A stretch of DNA of 6,233 nt, from assembly GCA_029880105.1 (NCBI GenBank), contig JAOUPA010000108.1, positions 1 to 6,233 on the forward strand, given 5' to 3'. The position numbers and the translations under genes were made by a program. The stretch comes from Gammaproteobacteria bacterium. GTDB lineage: Bacteria > Pseudomonadota > Gammaproteobacteria > SZUA-229. The notes beneath the pieces were generated by a model. That model made no database searches. It worked only from the letters and a program-made list of their open reading frames with translations, and had not been told where the DNA came from. Below, one piece after another: positions 1-6,233 of this stretch (position 1 is its first letter; every line of letters begins with the position of its first letter).

Positions 1-906
1 ATTTCTGGCTGGCGCGGTAAAGGTCTCCTGAATAGTTTATTGGCCCCGGCACGCCTGATCGTCGCCTGTGTGCAGGCAGCACAAGTACTATTGAAAAAGA
101 GACCCAGTGCTGTTCTGGGTATGGGCGGTTTTGCATCAGGCCCCGGTGGATTGATGGCCTGGCTGTTGAGAAAGCCATTGTTGATTCACGAACAAAATGC
201 CGTTGCGGGTTTAACCAATAGTCTGTTGTCTTATGTGGCTAGTGAAGTTCTGGAGGCCTTTCCTGGTACGCTGGGTAAAAAAGCTCGCTATGTGGGTAAT
301 CCCGTACGCAAAGACATTATTAATCTGCCGTCGCCTGAGAAAAGGCTGGCCAGTCATGATGGTGCGCTACGTTTGCTGGTGCTGGGTGGCAGCATGGGTG
401 CGGTGCGTTTGAATGAGCTGGTGCCAGAGGCGGTGTCGAAAATGGTTCAGGCAGCCAGGCCTGATGTGTGGCACCAGACAGGACTAAAAAATTATGCAGA
501 TGCTCAGGCTCTCTATAAAAAATTTGATGTGGATGCACGTGTTGATGCTTTTGTTGATGATATGGCAGAGGCCTATGCCTGGGCTGATGTTGTGATTTGT
601 CGAGCTGGCGCGATGACGGTGTTTGAACTGGCAGCTGCAGGTGTGGCTTCTGTGCTGGTGCCATACCCACATGCTGTTGATGACCATCAGACTGCAAATG
701 CAAATTATCTGGCAAAAGTGGATGCGGCAATTGTGCGGCAGCAGAAAGACCTTGATGCAGAATGGCTGCATACAACGATCAACGAATTAACCCAGCAACG
801 AGATCGGCTTTTACGTATGGCGAAATCGGCGCGTACCCAGGCGAAACCAGACGCCGCAAATGAAGTGGCAAAACGCTGCATACTGGCAGGAGGGTACACT
901 GTATGA
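1..906 (+). CDS. murG: MurG, UDP-GlcNAc:lipid I N-acetylglucosaminyltransferase, 5' truncated
   Basis: MurG is a peripheral enzyme on the inner face of the cytoplasmic membrane. It transfers GlcNAc from UDP-GlcNAc to lipid I, giving lipid II. The frame is open from base 1 and reads ISGWRGKG, matching E. coli MurG from about residue 62, so about 60 N-terminal residues, including the first glycine-rich loop, lie outside the window. The TTG at 40 is internal, not a start. Visible motifs, counted from the window's first codon: GMGGFASGPGG (40-50), HEQN (63-66), GNPVR (99-103), GGSMGA (129-134, start of the C-terminal nucleotide-binding half), CRAGAMTVFELAAAG (200-214, with the conserved Glu that family structures place at the UDP-GlcNAc ribose) and DHQTANA (228-234). 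The stop codon overlaps the murC start as ATGA. The visible part is intact, and identity is very secure. Confidence 0.97.
   Translation: MSGWRGKGLLNSLLAPARLIVACVQAAQVLLKKRPSAVLGMGGFASGPGGLMAWLLRKPLLIHEQNAVAGLTNSLLSYVASEVLEAFPGTLGKKARYVGNPVRKDIINLPSPEKRLASHDGALRLLVLGGSMGAVRLNELVPEAVSKMVQAARPDVWHQTGLKNYADAQALYKKFDVDARVDAFVDDMAEAYAWADVVICRAGAMTVFELAAAGVASVLVPYPHAVDDHQTANANYLAKVDAAIVRQQKDLDAEWLHTTINELTQQRDRLLRMAKSARTQAKPDAANEVAKRCILAGGYTV
888..894 (+). promoter_or_regulatory. Ribosome binding site of murC
   Basis: AGGAGGG lies 8 bases before the murC ATG, inside the murG coding sequence. It is the strongest Shine-Dalgarno in the window and supports the start at the ATGA overlap. Confidence 0.85.
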
Positions 907-2327
907 GTGCACATGTACATTTCGATAATTTTATGCGCAGAGTTCGTAAGGTGCATTTTGTCGGTATCGGCGGTGCAGGTATGAGTGGTATTGCGGATGT
1001 CATGAATACGCTGGGATATGAAGTCAGTGGTTCAGATATTTCTGATAATGCAATAACCCGAAGCCTGCAGGCAGACGGTATCAAGGTCTATCAGGGGCAC
1101 GATGCTGTGCATGTGCGGGATGTCGATGTCGTAGTCGTCTCTAGTGCGATCAAACCAACAAACCCTGAAGTGCAAACAGCCAGGGACTTATTAATTCCGG
1201 TGGTGCCCAGGGCTGAGATGCTGGCCGAGTTGATGCGTTTTAGTCAAGGCATTGCCGTTGCTGGTACACACGGTAAAACAACAACGACATCGCTGGTGAC
1301 CAGTGTGCTGGCTGCCGGTGGATTGGACCCTACCTATGTTATTGGAGGCAAATTAAACAGTTCATCTGCGCACGCGAATTTAGGTAGTGGTAAGTACCTG
1401 GTAGCTGAAGCGGATGAGAGCGATGCATCATTTTTGTATCTTCAGCCAATGATGGCAGTAGTGACGAATATCGATGCGGATCATTTGCCAACATACCATA
1501 ACGACTTTGAGCGCCTGCGTGAGGCCTTTGTCGAGTTTCTGCATCATCTGCCTTTTTATGGGCTTGCTGTTTTGTGTATTGATGATGAAGAAGTGAGGAA
1601 TCTGTTACCAAAAATTACCAGGCCAGTGATTCGCTATGGCATAGAGCATGACGCTGATGTTGTGGCATCTAATATTCGATCGCTGGGCATGCAGACCTAT
1701 TTTGATGTGACTATGCCGAATCGTGATAAGCCTCTGTCGATTACGCTGAATATGCCAGGTAAACATAATGTGCTCAATGCGCTTGCTGCAATTGCAATAG
1801 CGCATGAGTTAGGTGTTGATGACAAAGACATTCAGTCGGCACTGGCTGAATTTCAGGGTGTGGGTCGTCGCATGAATTTGTGTGGCGAAATTAAAACGCC
1901 AGCAGGTGTAGTCACGCTAGTTGATGATTATGGACATCACCCTACCGAAATAGCTGCAACACTACAGGCGGTTAAAACTGGCTGGCCTGATAAACGACTG
2001 GTGCTGGTGTTTCAGCCGCATAGATATACACGCACACGTGATCTGTTCGAAGATTTCAGTGAGGTCCTGGCTGATGTCGATGTATTGTTATTAACAGAAA
2101 TTTACGCAGCCGGAGAAGAGGTGATATCGGGTGCAGATGGGCGATCTCTGTGTGCGGGGATTCGAGCTCGCGGTAAAGTGAATCCGATTTTTGTTAAAGA
2201 AGTAGAAGAAGTGGCGGATTCCCTGCGGGCAGTAATACAGGACGGTGATCTGGTTCTGACACTGGGTGCAGGCTCGATTGGGAAAATAGCAGAAAGTTTG
2301 CCGGAACTGTTGCAGGAGAAATCATGA
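903..2327 (+). CDS. murC: MurC, UDP-N-acetylmuramate--L-alanine ligase
   Basis: This cytoplasmic ATP-dependent ligase adds L-Ala to UDP-MurNAc, the first step of stem peptide synthesis. The 474-residue protein has the normal family length and the three Mur ligase domains in order. The N-terminal Rossmann domain has GIGGAGMSGI (21-30). The central ATPase domain has the P-loop GTHGKTTTT (121-129), EADESDASF (169-177), NIDADHLPTY (189-198) and HNVLNALAA (288-296). The C-terminal domain has DDYGHHPTEI (341-350), FQPHRYTRT (370-378), ADGR (411-414) and LGAGSIG (454-460). GVGRRM and DDYGHHP are typical of MurC rather than MurD, MurE or MurF. The ATG at 903 overlaps the murG TGA by four bases and has a strong Shine-Dalgarno (AGGAGGG, 888-894) 8 bases upstream, so the start is firm and probably coupled to murG. 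No key residue appears lost. Confidence 0.98.
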   Translation: MSAHVHFDNFMRRVRKVHFVGIGGAGMSGIADVMNTLGYEVSGSDISDNAITRSLQADGIKVYQGHDAVHVRDVDVVVVSSAIKPTNPEVQTARDLLIPVVPRAEMLAELMRFSQGIAVAGTHGKTTTTSLVTSVLAAGGLDPTYVIGGKLNSSSAHANLGSGKYLVAEADESDASFLYLQPMMAVVTNIDADHLPTYHNDFERLREAFVEFLHHLPFYGLAVLCIDDEEVRNLLPKITRPVIRYGIEHDADVVASNIRSLGMQTYFDVTMPNRDKPLSITLNMPGKHNVLNALAAIAIAHELGVDDKDIQSALAEFQGVGRRMNLCGEIKTPAGVVTLVDDYGHHPTEIAATLQAVKTGWPDKRLVLVFQPHRYTRTRDLFEDFSEVLADVDVLLLTEIYAAGEEVISGADGRSLCAGIRARGKVNPIFVKEVEEVADSLRAVIQDGDLVLTLGAGSIGKIAESLPELLQEKS

Positions 2328-2330
2328 GAT

Positions 2331-2335
2331 GGAGG
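2331..2335 (+). promoter_or_regulatory. Ribosome binding site deciding the murB start
   Basis: GGAGG lies 8 bases before ATG 2344. It favours that start over the upstream in-frame ATG at 2329, which would place this site inside the coding sequence. The earlier AGGAG at 2314-2318 could serve ATG 2329 (10-base spacing) or the out-of-frame ATG 2324 (5-base spacing). Confidence 0.65.
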
Positions 2336-2343
2336 CAGTCCAT

Positions 2344-3231
2344 ATGATCTCGGCAATAATGATTAAAGGCGAAGTTCGTTATGACGAGCCAATGGCAGGT
2401 CACACAAGCTGGCGCGCCGGTGGCAAGGCTGATCGTTACTGCATACCGGCTGATATCGATGATCTGTCATTACTGCTGAGATCACTACCAGATGATGAGA
2501 ATTTATTATGGATGGGGCTGGGTAGTAACACGCTAATCCGTGATGGTGGTTTTCGCGGCACCGTGATTGCAACACAGGGTGTGATGTCACAACTGGAGCG
2601 GAGAGAAAATAACTGTATCTATGTTGGCGCAGGTGTGGCGGGAGCGAAACTGGCACGTTTTTGTGCAAGCGAGAATTTATATGGCGTAGAGTTTTTTGCA
2701 GGTATTCCCGGTCTTGTTGGTGGTGCGCTGGCGATGAATGCGGGTGCCTTTGGTGGTGAGACATGGCGTCATGTAGTCAGTGTTGAGACCATAGATCGAC
2801 AGGGTGAAATTCACCAGAGATCGCCAGAAGATTATTGTATTGGATATAGAAGTGTTCAGGGGCCAAAGGATGAGTGGTTTGTCTCGGCCTTATTGAAATT
2901 TGATGATAACAAAAATGATTCAATAAATATTAAGCAACTGTTGGTGAAGCGTGCTGAGTCGCAGCCCACAGGCACGGCAAATTGTGGTTCTGTATTTCGT
3001 AATCCAGAAAATGATTATGCTGCTCGATTAATTGAGCAATGTGGTTTGAAAGGTAAACGCATTGGCGGTGCCGTGGTATCGGAGAAACATGCGAATTTTA
3101 TTATTAATGATCAGCAGGCAACGGCTAGCGATATCGAAATATTGATTGAATTCATTCAGAAAACGGTACAGGAACAGACTGGGATCATGTTGCAAACAGA
3201 GGTAAAAATTGTTGGGGAGAGGCAGGTATGA
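2344..3231 (+). CDS. murB: MurB, UDP-N-acetylenolpyruvoylglucosamine reductase, type II
   Basis: This FAD- and NADPH-dependent cytoplasmic enzyme reduces the enolpyruvyl group of UDP-GlcNAc-enolpyruvate to give UDP-MurNAc, the MurC substrate. From ATG 2344 it has 295 residues. FAD-domain motifs are HTSWRAGGKAD (20-30), GLGSN (58-62) and FFAGIPGLVGGALAMNAGAFGGE (117-139). Likely catalytic residues are Arg169 in GYRSV, Ser216 in NCGSVFRNP and Glu286 in QTEVKIVG, matching E. coli Arg159, Ser229 and Glu325. The short length and the NCGSVFRNP...KGKRIGGAVVSEKHANF region mark type II, unlike the longer type I enzyme of E. coli. ATG 2344 is chosen because GGAGG (2331-2335) lies 8 bases upstream. An in-frame ATG at 2329 (300 residues) has AGGAG (2314-2318) 10 bases upstream and cannot be excluded. 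The last four bases overlap ddl as ATGA. Confidence 0.96.
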   Translation: MISAIMIKGEVRYDEPMAGHTSWRAGGKADRYCIPADIDDLSLLLRSLPDDENLLWMGLGSNTLIRDGGFRGTVIATQGVMSQLERRENNCIYVGAGVAGAKLARFCASENLYGVEFFAGIPGLVGGALAMNAGAFGGETWRHVVSVETIDRQGEIHQRSPEDYCIGYRSVQGPKDEWFVSALLKFDDNKNDSINIKQLLVKRAESQPTGTANCGSVFRNPENDYAARLIEQCGLKGKRIGGAVVSEKHANFIINDQQATASDIEILIEFIQKTVQEQTGIMLQTEVKIVGERQV

Positions 3232-4151
3232 ATGCTCCAGTTAATGACTTTGGCAAGGTTGCCGTATTAATGGGTGGCTGGTCAGCAGAGCGTGATATTT
3301 CATTGCTGAGTGGCGCCGCTGTCTTAAAAGCATTAAAAGCTCAGGGTGTTGATGCCCATGGTATTGATGTTGGTCACGATATTGCGAGCGTGCTCGAACA
3401 GAATCATTTTGATCGTGCCTTTATCGCTCTGCATGGTCGCGGTGGTGAGGATGGCACTATGCAGGGTCTACTGAGTGCCATGGATATTCCGTACACCGGC
3501 TCAAGGATTCTGGGGTCAGCACTGTCCATGGATAAATTGCGTACCAAGCAGATCTGGCAGGCTGCGGGTTTGCCAACCCCCGAGTACTGGATACTGGATA
3601 GCGAGGCTGATTGTCAGCAGGCGATAGAGCAGGGCGGTCTGCCATTGATTATAAAACCGGTACTAGAAGGCTCAAGTATCGGTATGAGTAAAGTAGAAAA
3701 AGACAGCGATATGCTCGCGGCCTGGCAGAAGGCAAAAGACTGTGGTGGCAGAGTTATTGCTGAGCGATGGATTCATGGTGCTGAATATACTGCAGCAGTA
3801 TTGAATGGTCGTGTCCTGCCGATGATTCGTCTGGAGACGTCGCATCTATTTTATGACTACGATGCAAAATACCAGGCTGAAGATACGAAATATATCTGTC
3901 CCTGTGGCCTGGATGTGGACGATGAAAAATTTCTGTCACAAATGATTACAGGTGCCTTTGATGCCGTTGGTGCCAGTGGTTGGGGGCGTGTCGATTTTAT
4001 GATCGATAATAAAAAACAGCCGTGGTTAATTGAGGTAAATACGGTGCCCGGCATGACTGATCATAGCCTTGTGCCGATGGCTGCTAAGCAGGCGGGAATT
4101 AATTTTGAGCAACTGGTAATTGAAATCCTGAAAGGTGCGAGTTATGACTAG
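3228..4151 (+). CDS. ddl: Ddl, D-alanine--D-alanine ligase (DdlB type)
   Basis: This ATP-grasp ligase joins two D-Ala molecules in the cytoplasm. The dipeptide is then added to the precursor by MurF. The 307-residue protein matches E. coli DdlB (306) in length and layout. Motifs are GGWSAERDISLLSG (16-29, with Glu21 matching E. coli Glu15), HGRGGEDGTMQG (69-80), PYTGS (88-92), MDKLRTK (101-107), KPVLEGSSIGMSKV (143-156, with the catalytic-loop Ser150), YDYDAKY (209-215, with Lys214 and Tyr215 matching E. coli Lys215 and Tyr216), GWGRVDFM (251-258, with Arg254 and metal ligand Asp256) and EVNTVPGMTDHSLVP (269-283). The omega-loop tyrosine is present, as expected for D-Ala-D-Ala rather than D-Ala-D-lactate synthesis. 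The start overlaps the murB stop as ATGA, with a purine-rich GGGGAGAGG (3214-3222) just upstream. The end overlaps ftsQ by 8 bases. Confidence 0.97.
   Translation: MNAPVNDFGKVAVLMGGWSAERDISLLSGAAVLKALKAQGVDAHGIDVGHDIASVLEQNHFDRAFIALHGRGGEDGTMQGLLSAMDIPYTGSRILGSALSMDKLRTKQIWQAAGLPTPEYWILDSEADCQQAIEQGGLPLIIKPVLEGSSIGMSKVEKDSDMLAAWQKAKDCGGRVIAERWIHGAEYTAAVLNGRVLPMIRLETSHLFYDYDAKYQAEDTKYICPCGLDVDDEKFLSQMITGAFDAVGASGWGRVDFMIDNKKQPWLIEVNTVPGMTDHSLVPMAAKQAGINFEQLVIEILKGASYD
4133..4137 (+). promoter_or_regulatory. Ribosome binding site deciding the ftsQ start
   Basis: AGGTG lies 6 bases before ATG 4144, within the last codons of ddl. The GTG at 4135 overlaps this site and has no purine-rich site of its own, so it is unlikely to be the start. 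Confidence 0.65.
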
Positions 4152-4881
4152 ACGTTTTCGCTACCTGGCCATTGCTTCGGTCTTGCTGGCTGTGATCAGT
4201 TGGGGTGGCGTGGATTATGAATTCAACAATTTCTCACCTATTGAGAAAGTTGAGATCGAAGGCAAGTTTGAAAATATTTCTCGTGATGACTTTAGAGAAA
4301 AAGTGGTAGCGGTGATTGATGGTGGTTATTTTTCACTGGATCTCGATAAGGTAAGAACGGCGTTGCTGGCGCTGCCCTGGGTTGATGATGTTGCAGTGCG
4401 TAGACAGTGGCCATCAAGTCTTTATATAAAGGTAACAGAAAAGCATGCAGTGGCTTACTGGAATAATGATGCCATGATCAGCGACCATGGTGAGGTGTTC
4501 AGGCCGGAGACGATAGATAACGCACAATCCATGCCCAGATTAAAAGGCCCAGAAGGGCAGCATACTAAAGTCTGGTCATTCTTAGCAGAGATAGATAAGG
4601 AATTTTCATTAATGGGTTTCAGGATCGTGGACTTAAGACTGGATAATCGTCGTGCATGGCACCTTCATTTTATTTCGGGCGAGTCTGCCGATGAAATAGA
4701 GGTAAAGCTGGGGCGTGATAATGCAGATGAACGGTTGGCAAGATTTGTTCGGGTGTTCTCAAGTATCGATAAATTTGATTTGAATAATATTGCAGTCATT
4801 GACCTGCGTTATCCAAATGGGTTTGCTATGCGTATAAAAAATAATATTGCCAGCATGCATGCAATTGTGAGAGAGGTGTAA
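4144..4881 (+). CDS. ftsQ: FtsQ, bitopic cell division protein with POTRA domain
   Basis: FtsQ is a single-pass inner-membrane protein. In the family it recruits FtsB and FtsL and links the cytoplasmic ring to septal peptidoglycan synthesis. From ATG 4144 it has 245 residues: a very short basic cytoplasmic tail (MTRRFR), one membrane segment at about 7-23, a periplasmic POTRA domain at about 31-98 (SPIEKVEIEG, then LPWVDDVAVRRQWPSSLYIKV) and the FtsQ beta domain at about 101-235, with YWNNDAMISDHGEVF, LARFV and VIDLRYPNGFAMRI. The last motif matches the E. coli YVDLRYDSG strand in the region that binds FtsB. The protein is about 30 residues shorter than E. coli FtsQ, lacking most of the cytoplasmic tail and the Gln-rich C-terminus. 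ATG 4144 is preferred over GTG 4135 because AGGTG (4133-4137) lies 6 bases upstream and nothing suitable precedes the GTG. Confidence 0.95.
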   Translation: MTRRFRYLAIASVLLAVISWGGVDYEFNNFSPIEKVEIEGKFENISRDDFREKVVAVIDGGYFSLDLDKVRTALLALPWVDDVAVRRQWPSSLYIKVTEKHAVAYWNNDAMISDHGEVFRPETIDNAQSMPRLKGPEGQHTKVWSFLAEIDKEFSLMGFRIVDLRLDNRRAWHLHFISGESADEIEVKLGRDNADERLARFVRVFSSIDKFDLNNIAVIDLRYPNGFAMRIKNNIASMHAIVREV

Positions 4882-4886
4882 AGAAT

Positions 4887-6119
4887 ATGACCAAAAGATC
4901 AGAGAAAATGATAGTGGGTCTGGATATTGGTACATCTAAAGTGGTGGCAATTGTTGGGGAGATAACACCTGAGGGAGATGTCGAGATAATCGGTCTTGGC
5001 TCTCATCCTTCCTACGGTCTGAAGAAGGGTGTGGTCGTTAATATTGAATCAACGGTGCAGTCAATCAGGCGTGCGATTGAAGAAGCAGAATTGATGGCAG
5101 GTTGTCAAATTCATTCGGTATATGCGGGTATTGCTGGTAGTCATATCAAGAGTATTAATTCGCATGGCATTGTCGCGATCCGTGAAAGAGAGGTGACCAG
5201 TGGTGATCTCGACCGTGTGATTGATGCAGCAAGGGCAGTGGCGATTCCGGCAGATCAACGCGTGCTCCATATCCTTCCGCAGGAATTTATTATTGATAAT
5301 CAGGAAGGTATTCGTGAACCTATTGGCATGTCTGGAGTTCGCCTTGAGGCCAAGGTTCACCTGGTTACAGGTGCTGTAGGCGCGGCGCAGAATATTATTA
5401 AGTGTGTTCGTCGATGCGGCCTTGAGGTCGATGACATAATTCTTGAGCAACTGGCCTCCAGTTACTCGGTATTAACCGAGGATGAAAAAGAGCTGGGTGT
5501 TTGTCTGGTTGATATTGGTGGTGGCACTACAGATATTGCTGTATTCACAGATGGCGCTATTCGACACACAGCAGTCATTCCTATTGCCGGCGATCAGGTT
5601 ACTAATGATATTGCTGTTGCCCTACGTACACCAACGCAATATGCCAATGAAATAAAAATCAAGTTTGCCTGTGCGTTACGCCAATTGGCCAATCCCGAAG
5701 AAACAATTGAGGTGCCTAGTGTGGGTGACCGGCCACCACGTAAATTATCGCGCCAGACGCTGGCTGAAGTAGTTGAGCCTCGTTATGAAGAATTGCTGAC
5801 ACTGGTTCAGGCAGAGTTACGTAAGAGTGGTTTCGAAGAAATTATTGCTGCCGGCATTGTCATGACTGGTGGTAGTTCAAAAATGGAAGGCGTGATTGAT
5901 CTGGCAGAAGAGATATTTCATATGCCAGTTAGATTGGGTCTGCCACAGTATGTAACAGGCTTATCTGATGTGGTGAGTAATCCTATTCATGCTACGGGGG
6001 TTGGATTGTTGCTGTTTGGTAATCAGCATCGCAATCTGGGAACAAGTCATATCATGATGGAGGGTGGTTTGAAGGGGGTGTTTGGCAGGATGAAAAGTTG
6101 GTTTCAGGGGAATTTTTAA
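4887..6119 (+). CDS. ftsA: FtsA, actin-like Z-ring membrane anchor
   Basis: FtsA is an actin-fold ATP-binding protein that binds the FtsZ C-terminal peptide, ties the Z ring to the inner membrane and recruits later division proteins. The 410-residue protein is close to E. coli FtsA (420). Motifs are phosphate-1 GLDIGTSKV (11-19), the FtsA-specific 1C domain at about 84-162, ending near MSGVRLEAKVHL (148-159), LASSYSVLTEDEKELGVCLVDIGGGTTDIAVF (189-220, containing phosphate-2), VPSVGDRPPRKLSRQTLAEVVEPRY (276-300) and the adenosine motif AAGIVMTGGS (321-330). The last residues (GVFGRMKSWFQGNF) resemble the amphipathic membrane-targeting helix at the FtsA C-terminus. ATG 4887 is chosen over ATG 4908 because GAGAGGTG (4871-4878) lies 8 bases upstream and the extra residues match the E. 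coli N-terminus. The start is 5 bases after the ftsQ stop. Confidence 0.98.
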   Translation: MTKRSEKMIVGLDIGTSKVVAIVGEITPEGDVEIIGLGSHPSYGLKKGVVVNIESTVQSIRRAIEEAELMAGCQIHSVYAGIAGSHIKSINSHGIVAIREREVTSGDLDRVIDAARAVAIPADQRVLHILPQEFIIDNQEGIREPIGMSGVRLEAKVHLVTGAVGAAQNIIKCVRRCGLEVDDIILEQLASSYSVLTEDEKELGVCLVDIGGGTTDIAVFTDGAIRHTAVIPIAGDQVTNDIAVALRTPTQYANEIKIKFACALRQLANPEETIEVPSVGDRPPRKLSRQTLAEVVEPRYEELLTLVQAELRKSGFEEIIAAGIVMTGGSSKMEGVIDLAEEIFHMPVRLGLPQYVTGLSDVVSNPIHATGVGLLLFGNQHRNLGTSHIMMEGGLKGVFGRMKSWFQGNF

Positions 6120-6226
6120 TGAAAAAATTAATAACAATAGTAAAGAAAAAAATTTTAAAATTAGCCCGGTGTTTTACCGGATCAAATAATAATAACAAAC
6201 AGACAGAGGTGAACGCTTATGTTTGA
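6119..6226 (+). CDS. Possible 35-residue ORF filling the ftsA-ftsZ gap
   Basis: I do not recognise this reading frame, and it may be chance. Its ATG shares a base with the ftsA stop (TAATG), AGGGG (6106-6110) lies 8 bases upstream, and it stays open through the whole intergenic gap, ending at a TGA inside ftsZ codons 2-3. The product would start MKKLITIVKKKILKLA, with 7 Lys or Arg in its first 17 residues alternating with hydrophobics. It would continue with an Asn-rich stretch from AAT repeats and end in NAYV. The first half could form a basic amphipathic helix. Against coding: low-complexity A-rich codons, very short length, and no known family. Ribosomes reading it would finish 7 bases past the ftsZ start, so it could serve to couple ftsZ translation to ftsA even if the peptide has no role. 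Confidence 0.2.
   Translation: MKKLITIVKKKILKLARCFTGSNNNNKQTEVNAYV
6166..6180 (+). repeat. Short GC-rich inverted repeat (hairpin) before ftsZ
   Basis: CCGGT, a 5-base GTTTT loop, then ACCGG. The 5-bp stem is the only GC-rich spot in the 5' part of the gap. It is followed by ATCAAATAAT rather than a T run, so it does not look like a terminator on the + strand. It ends 24 bases before the ftsZ ribosome binding site. Confidence 0.45.
6205..6212 (+). promoter_or_regulatory. Ribosome binding site of ftsZ
   Basis: AGAGGTGA lies 6 bases before the ftsZ ATG. Its GAGGTGA portion extends the complement to the 16S rRNA 3' end beyond the core, suggesting efficient initiation, as expected for an abundant protein such as FtsZ. 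Confidence 0.75.
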
Positions 6227-6233
6227 ATTTATG
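6219..6233 (+). CDS. ftsZ: FtsZ, tubulin-like division GTPase, first five codons only
   Basis: Only MFEFM is visible before the window ends. FtsZ polymerises into the cytoplasmic division ring and is the partner of FtsA. The call rests on position directly after ftsA, on a good ribosome binding site, and on the N-terminus, which fits the MFE-type start I recall for gammaproteobacterial FtsZ. Five codons cannot identify a protein alone, so context carries most of the weight. Confidence 0.88.

Larger units (their letters stand above)
6120..6218. other. AT-rich ftsA-ftsZ intergenic gap
   Basis: This is the only real gap in the window. By hand count 27 of its 99 bases are G or C, much lower than the flanking genes. 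It holds the hairpin at 6166-6180, a 12-bp palindrome AATTTTAAAATT at 6151-6162, an ATA/AAT-rich run at 6184-6195 and the ftsZ ribosome binding site. No convincing promoter or terminator is visible, though an ftsZ promoter or regulatory site here would be plausible. Confidence 0.7.

Noticed and set aside
40..42. TTG at 40 as the start of murG.
   Set aside because: The frame is open to base 1 and the residues before the TTG (ISGWRGKG) match internal MurG sequence, so the gene is cut by the window edge.
320..775. Long minus-strand open frames opposite murG, and similar ones opposite murB (2363-2764) and ftsA (5061-5450).
   Set aside because: The translations are His/Gln/Cys-rich with no recognisable domain, they lie wholly opposite well-conserved genes, and they are best explained as shadows of plus-strand codon bias.
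4135..4137. GTG at 4135 as the ftsQ start.
   Set aside because: There is no ribosome binding site upstream and it overlaps the AGGTG that suits ATG 4144. It would add only three residues.
6131..6161. Possible sigma70-like promoter before ftsZ: ATAACA (6131-6136) and TAAAAT (6156-6161).
   Set aside because: The spacer is 19 bases, the -35 matches only 4 of 6, and such -10-like matches are expected by chance in AT-rich DNA.
6166..6180. Hairpin as a rho-independent terminator after ftsA.
   Set aside because: The stem is only 5 bp, no T run follows on the + strand, and the A/T stretch on the other side is mixed. A terminator between ftsA and ftsZ would also be unexpected.
1..6233. Mobile elements, CRISPR arrays, tRNA or rRNA genes, toxin-antitoxin or defence genes.
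   Set aside because: Reading through the window showed none. Nearly every base lies in a conserved dcw gene, and the only gap is 99 bases.

Overview
This window is a stretch of the division and cell wall (dcw) gene cluster of a Gram-negative bacterium. Six genes, or parts of genes, run on the + strand in the order murG (5' truncated), murC, murB, ddl, ftsQ and ftsA. The first five codons of ftsZ follow at the right edge. Protein resemblance, by memory rather than by search, is to Gammaproteobacteria: FtsA aligns by eye with E. coli FtsA along its length, Ddl is of the DdlB type, and FtsZ begins MFEFM. The organism is not a close relative of E. coli, because murB lies inside the cluster between murC and ddl and is of the shorter type II form. 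E. coli has a type I murB elsewhere on its chromosome. Base composition looks moderate (a little under 50% G+C) and even across the genes. I cannot name a genus.

Layout: 1-906 murG; 903-2327 murC; 2344-3231 murB (2329 is an alternative start); 3228-4151 ddl; 4144-4881 ftsQ; 4887-6119 ftsA; 6120-6218 an AT-rich gap; 6219 onward ftsZ. The genes touch or overlap: ATGA overlaps at murG/murC and murB/ddl, an 8-base overlap at ddl/ftsQ, 5 bases between ftsQ and ftsA, and 16 bases between murC and murB. This is the layout of one operon with translational coupling. There is no visible terminator and no gene on the other strand.

The genes form one pathway and the machine that uses it. MurB and MurC make UDP-MurNAc and attach L-Ala, Ddl supplies D-Ala-D-Ala, and MurG makes lipid II from lipid I. 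FtsQ, FtsA and FtsZ build the division septum where that precursor is used. All six proteins keep the family motifs I could check, with no frameshift or internal stop.

Nothing here looks like a new system. The parts that deserve a second look are small. One is a 35-codon reading frame that fills the whole ftsA-ftsZ gap, starts on the ftsA stop codon (TAATG) behind an SD-like AGGGG, and ends just inside ftsZ. Another is a 7-codon reading frame linking the murC stop to the murB start through two ATGA overlaps. A short GC-rich hairpin also stands out in the otherwise AT-rich gap before ftsZ.
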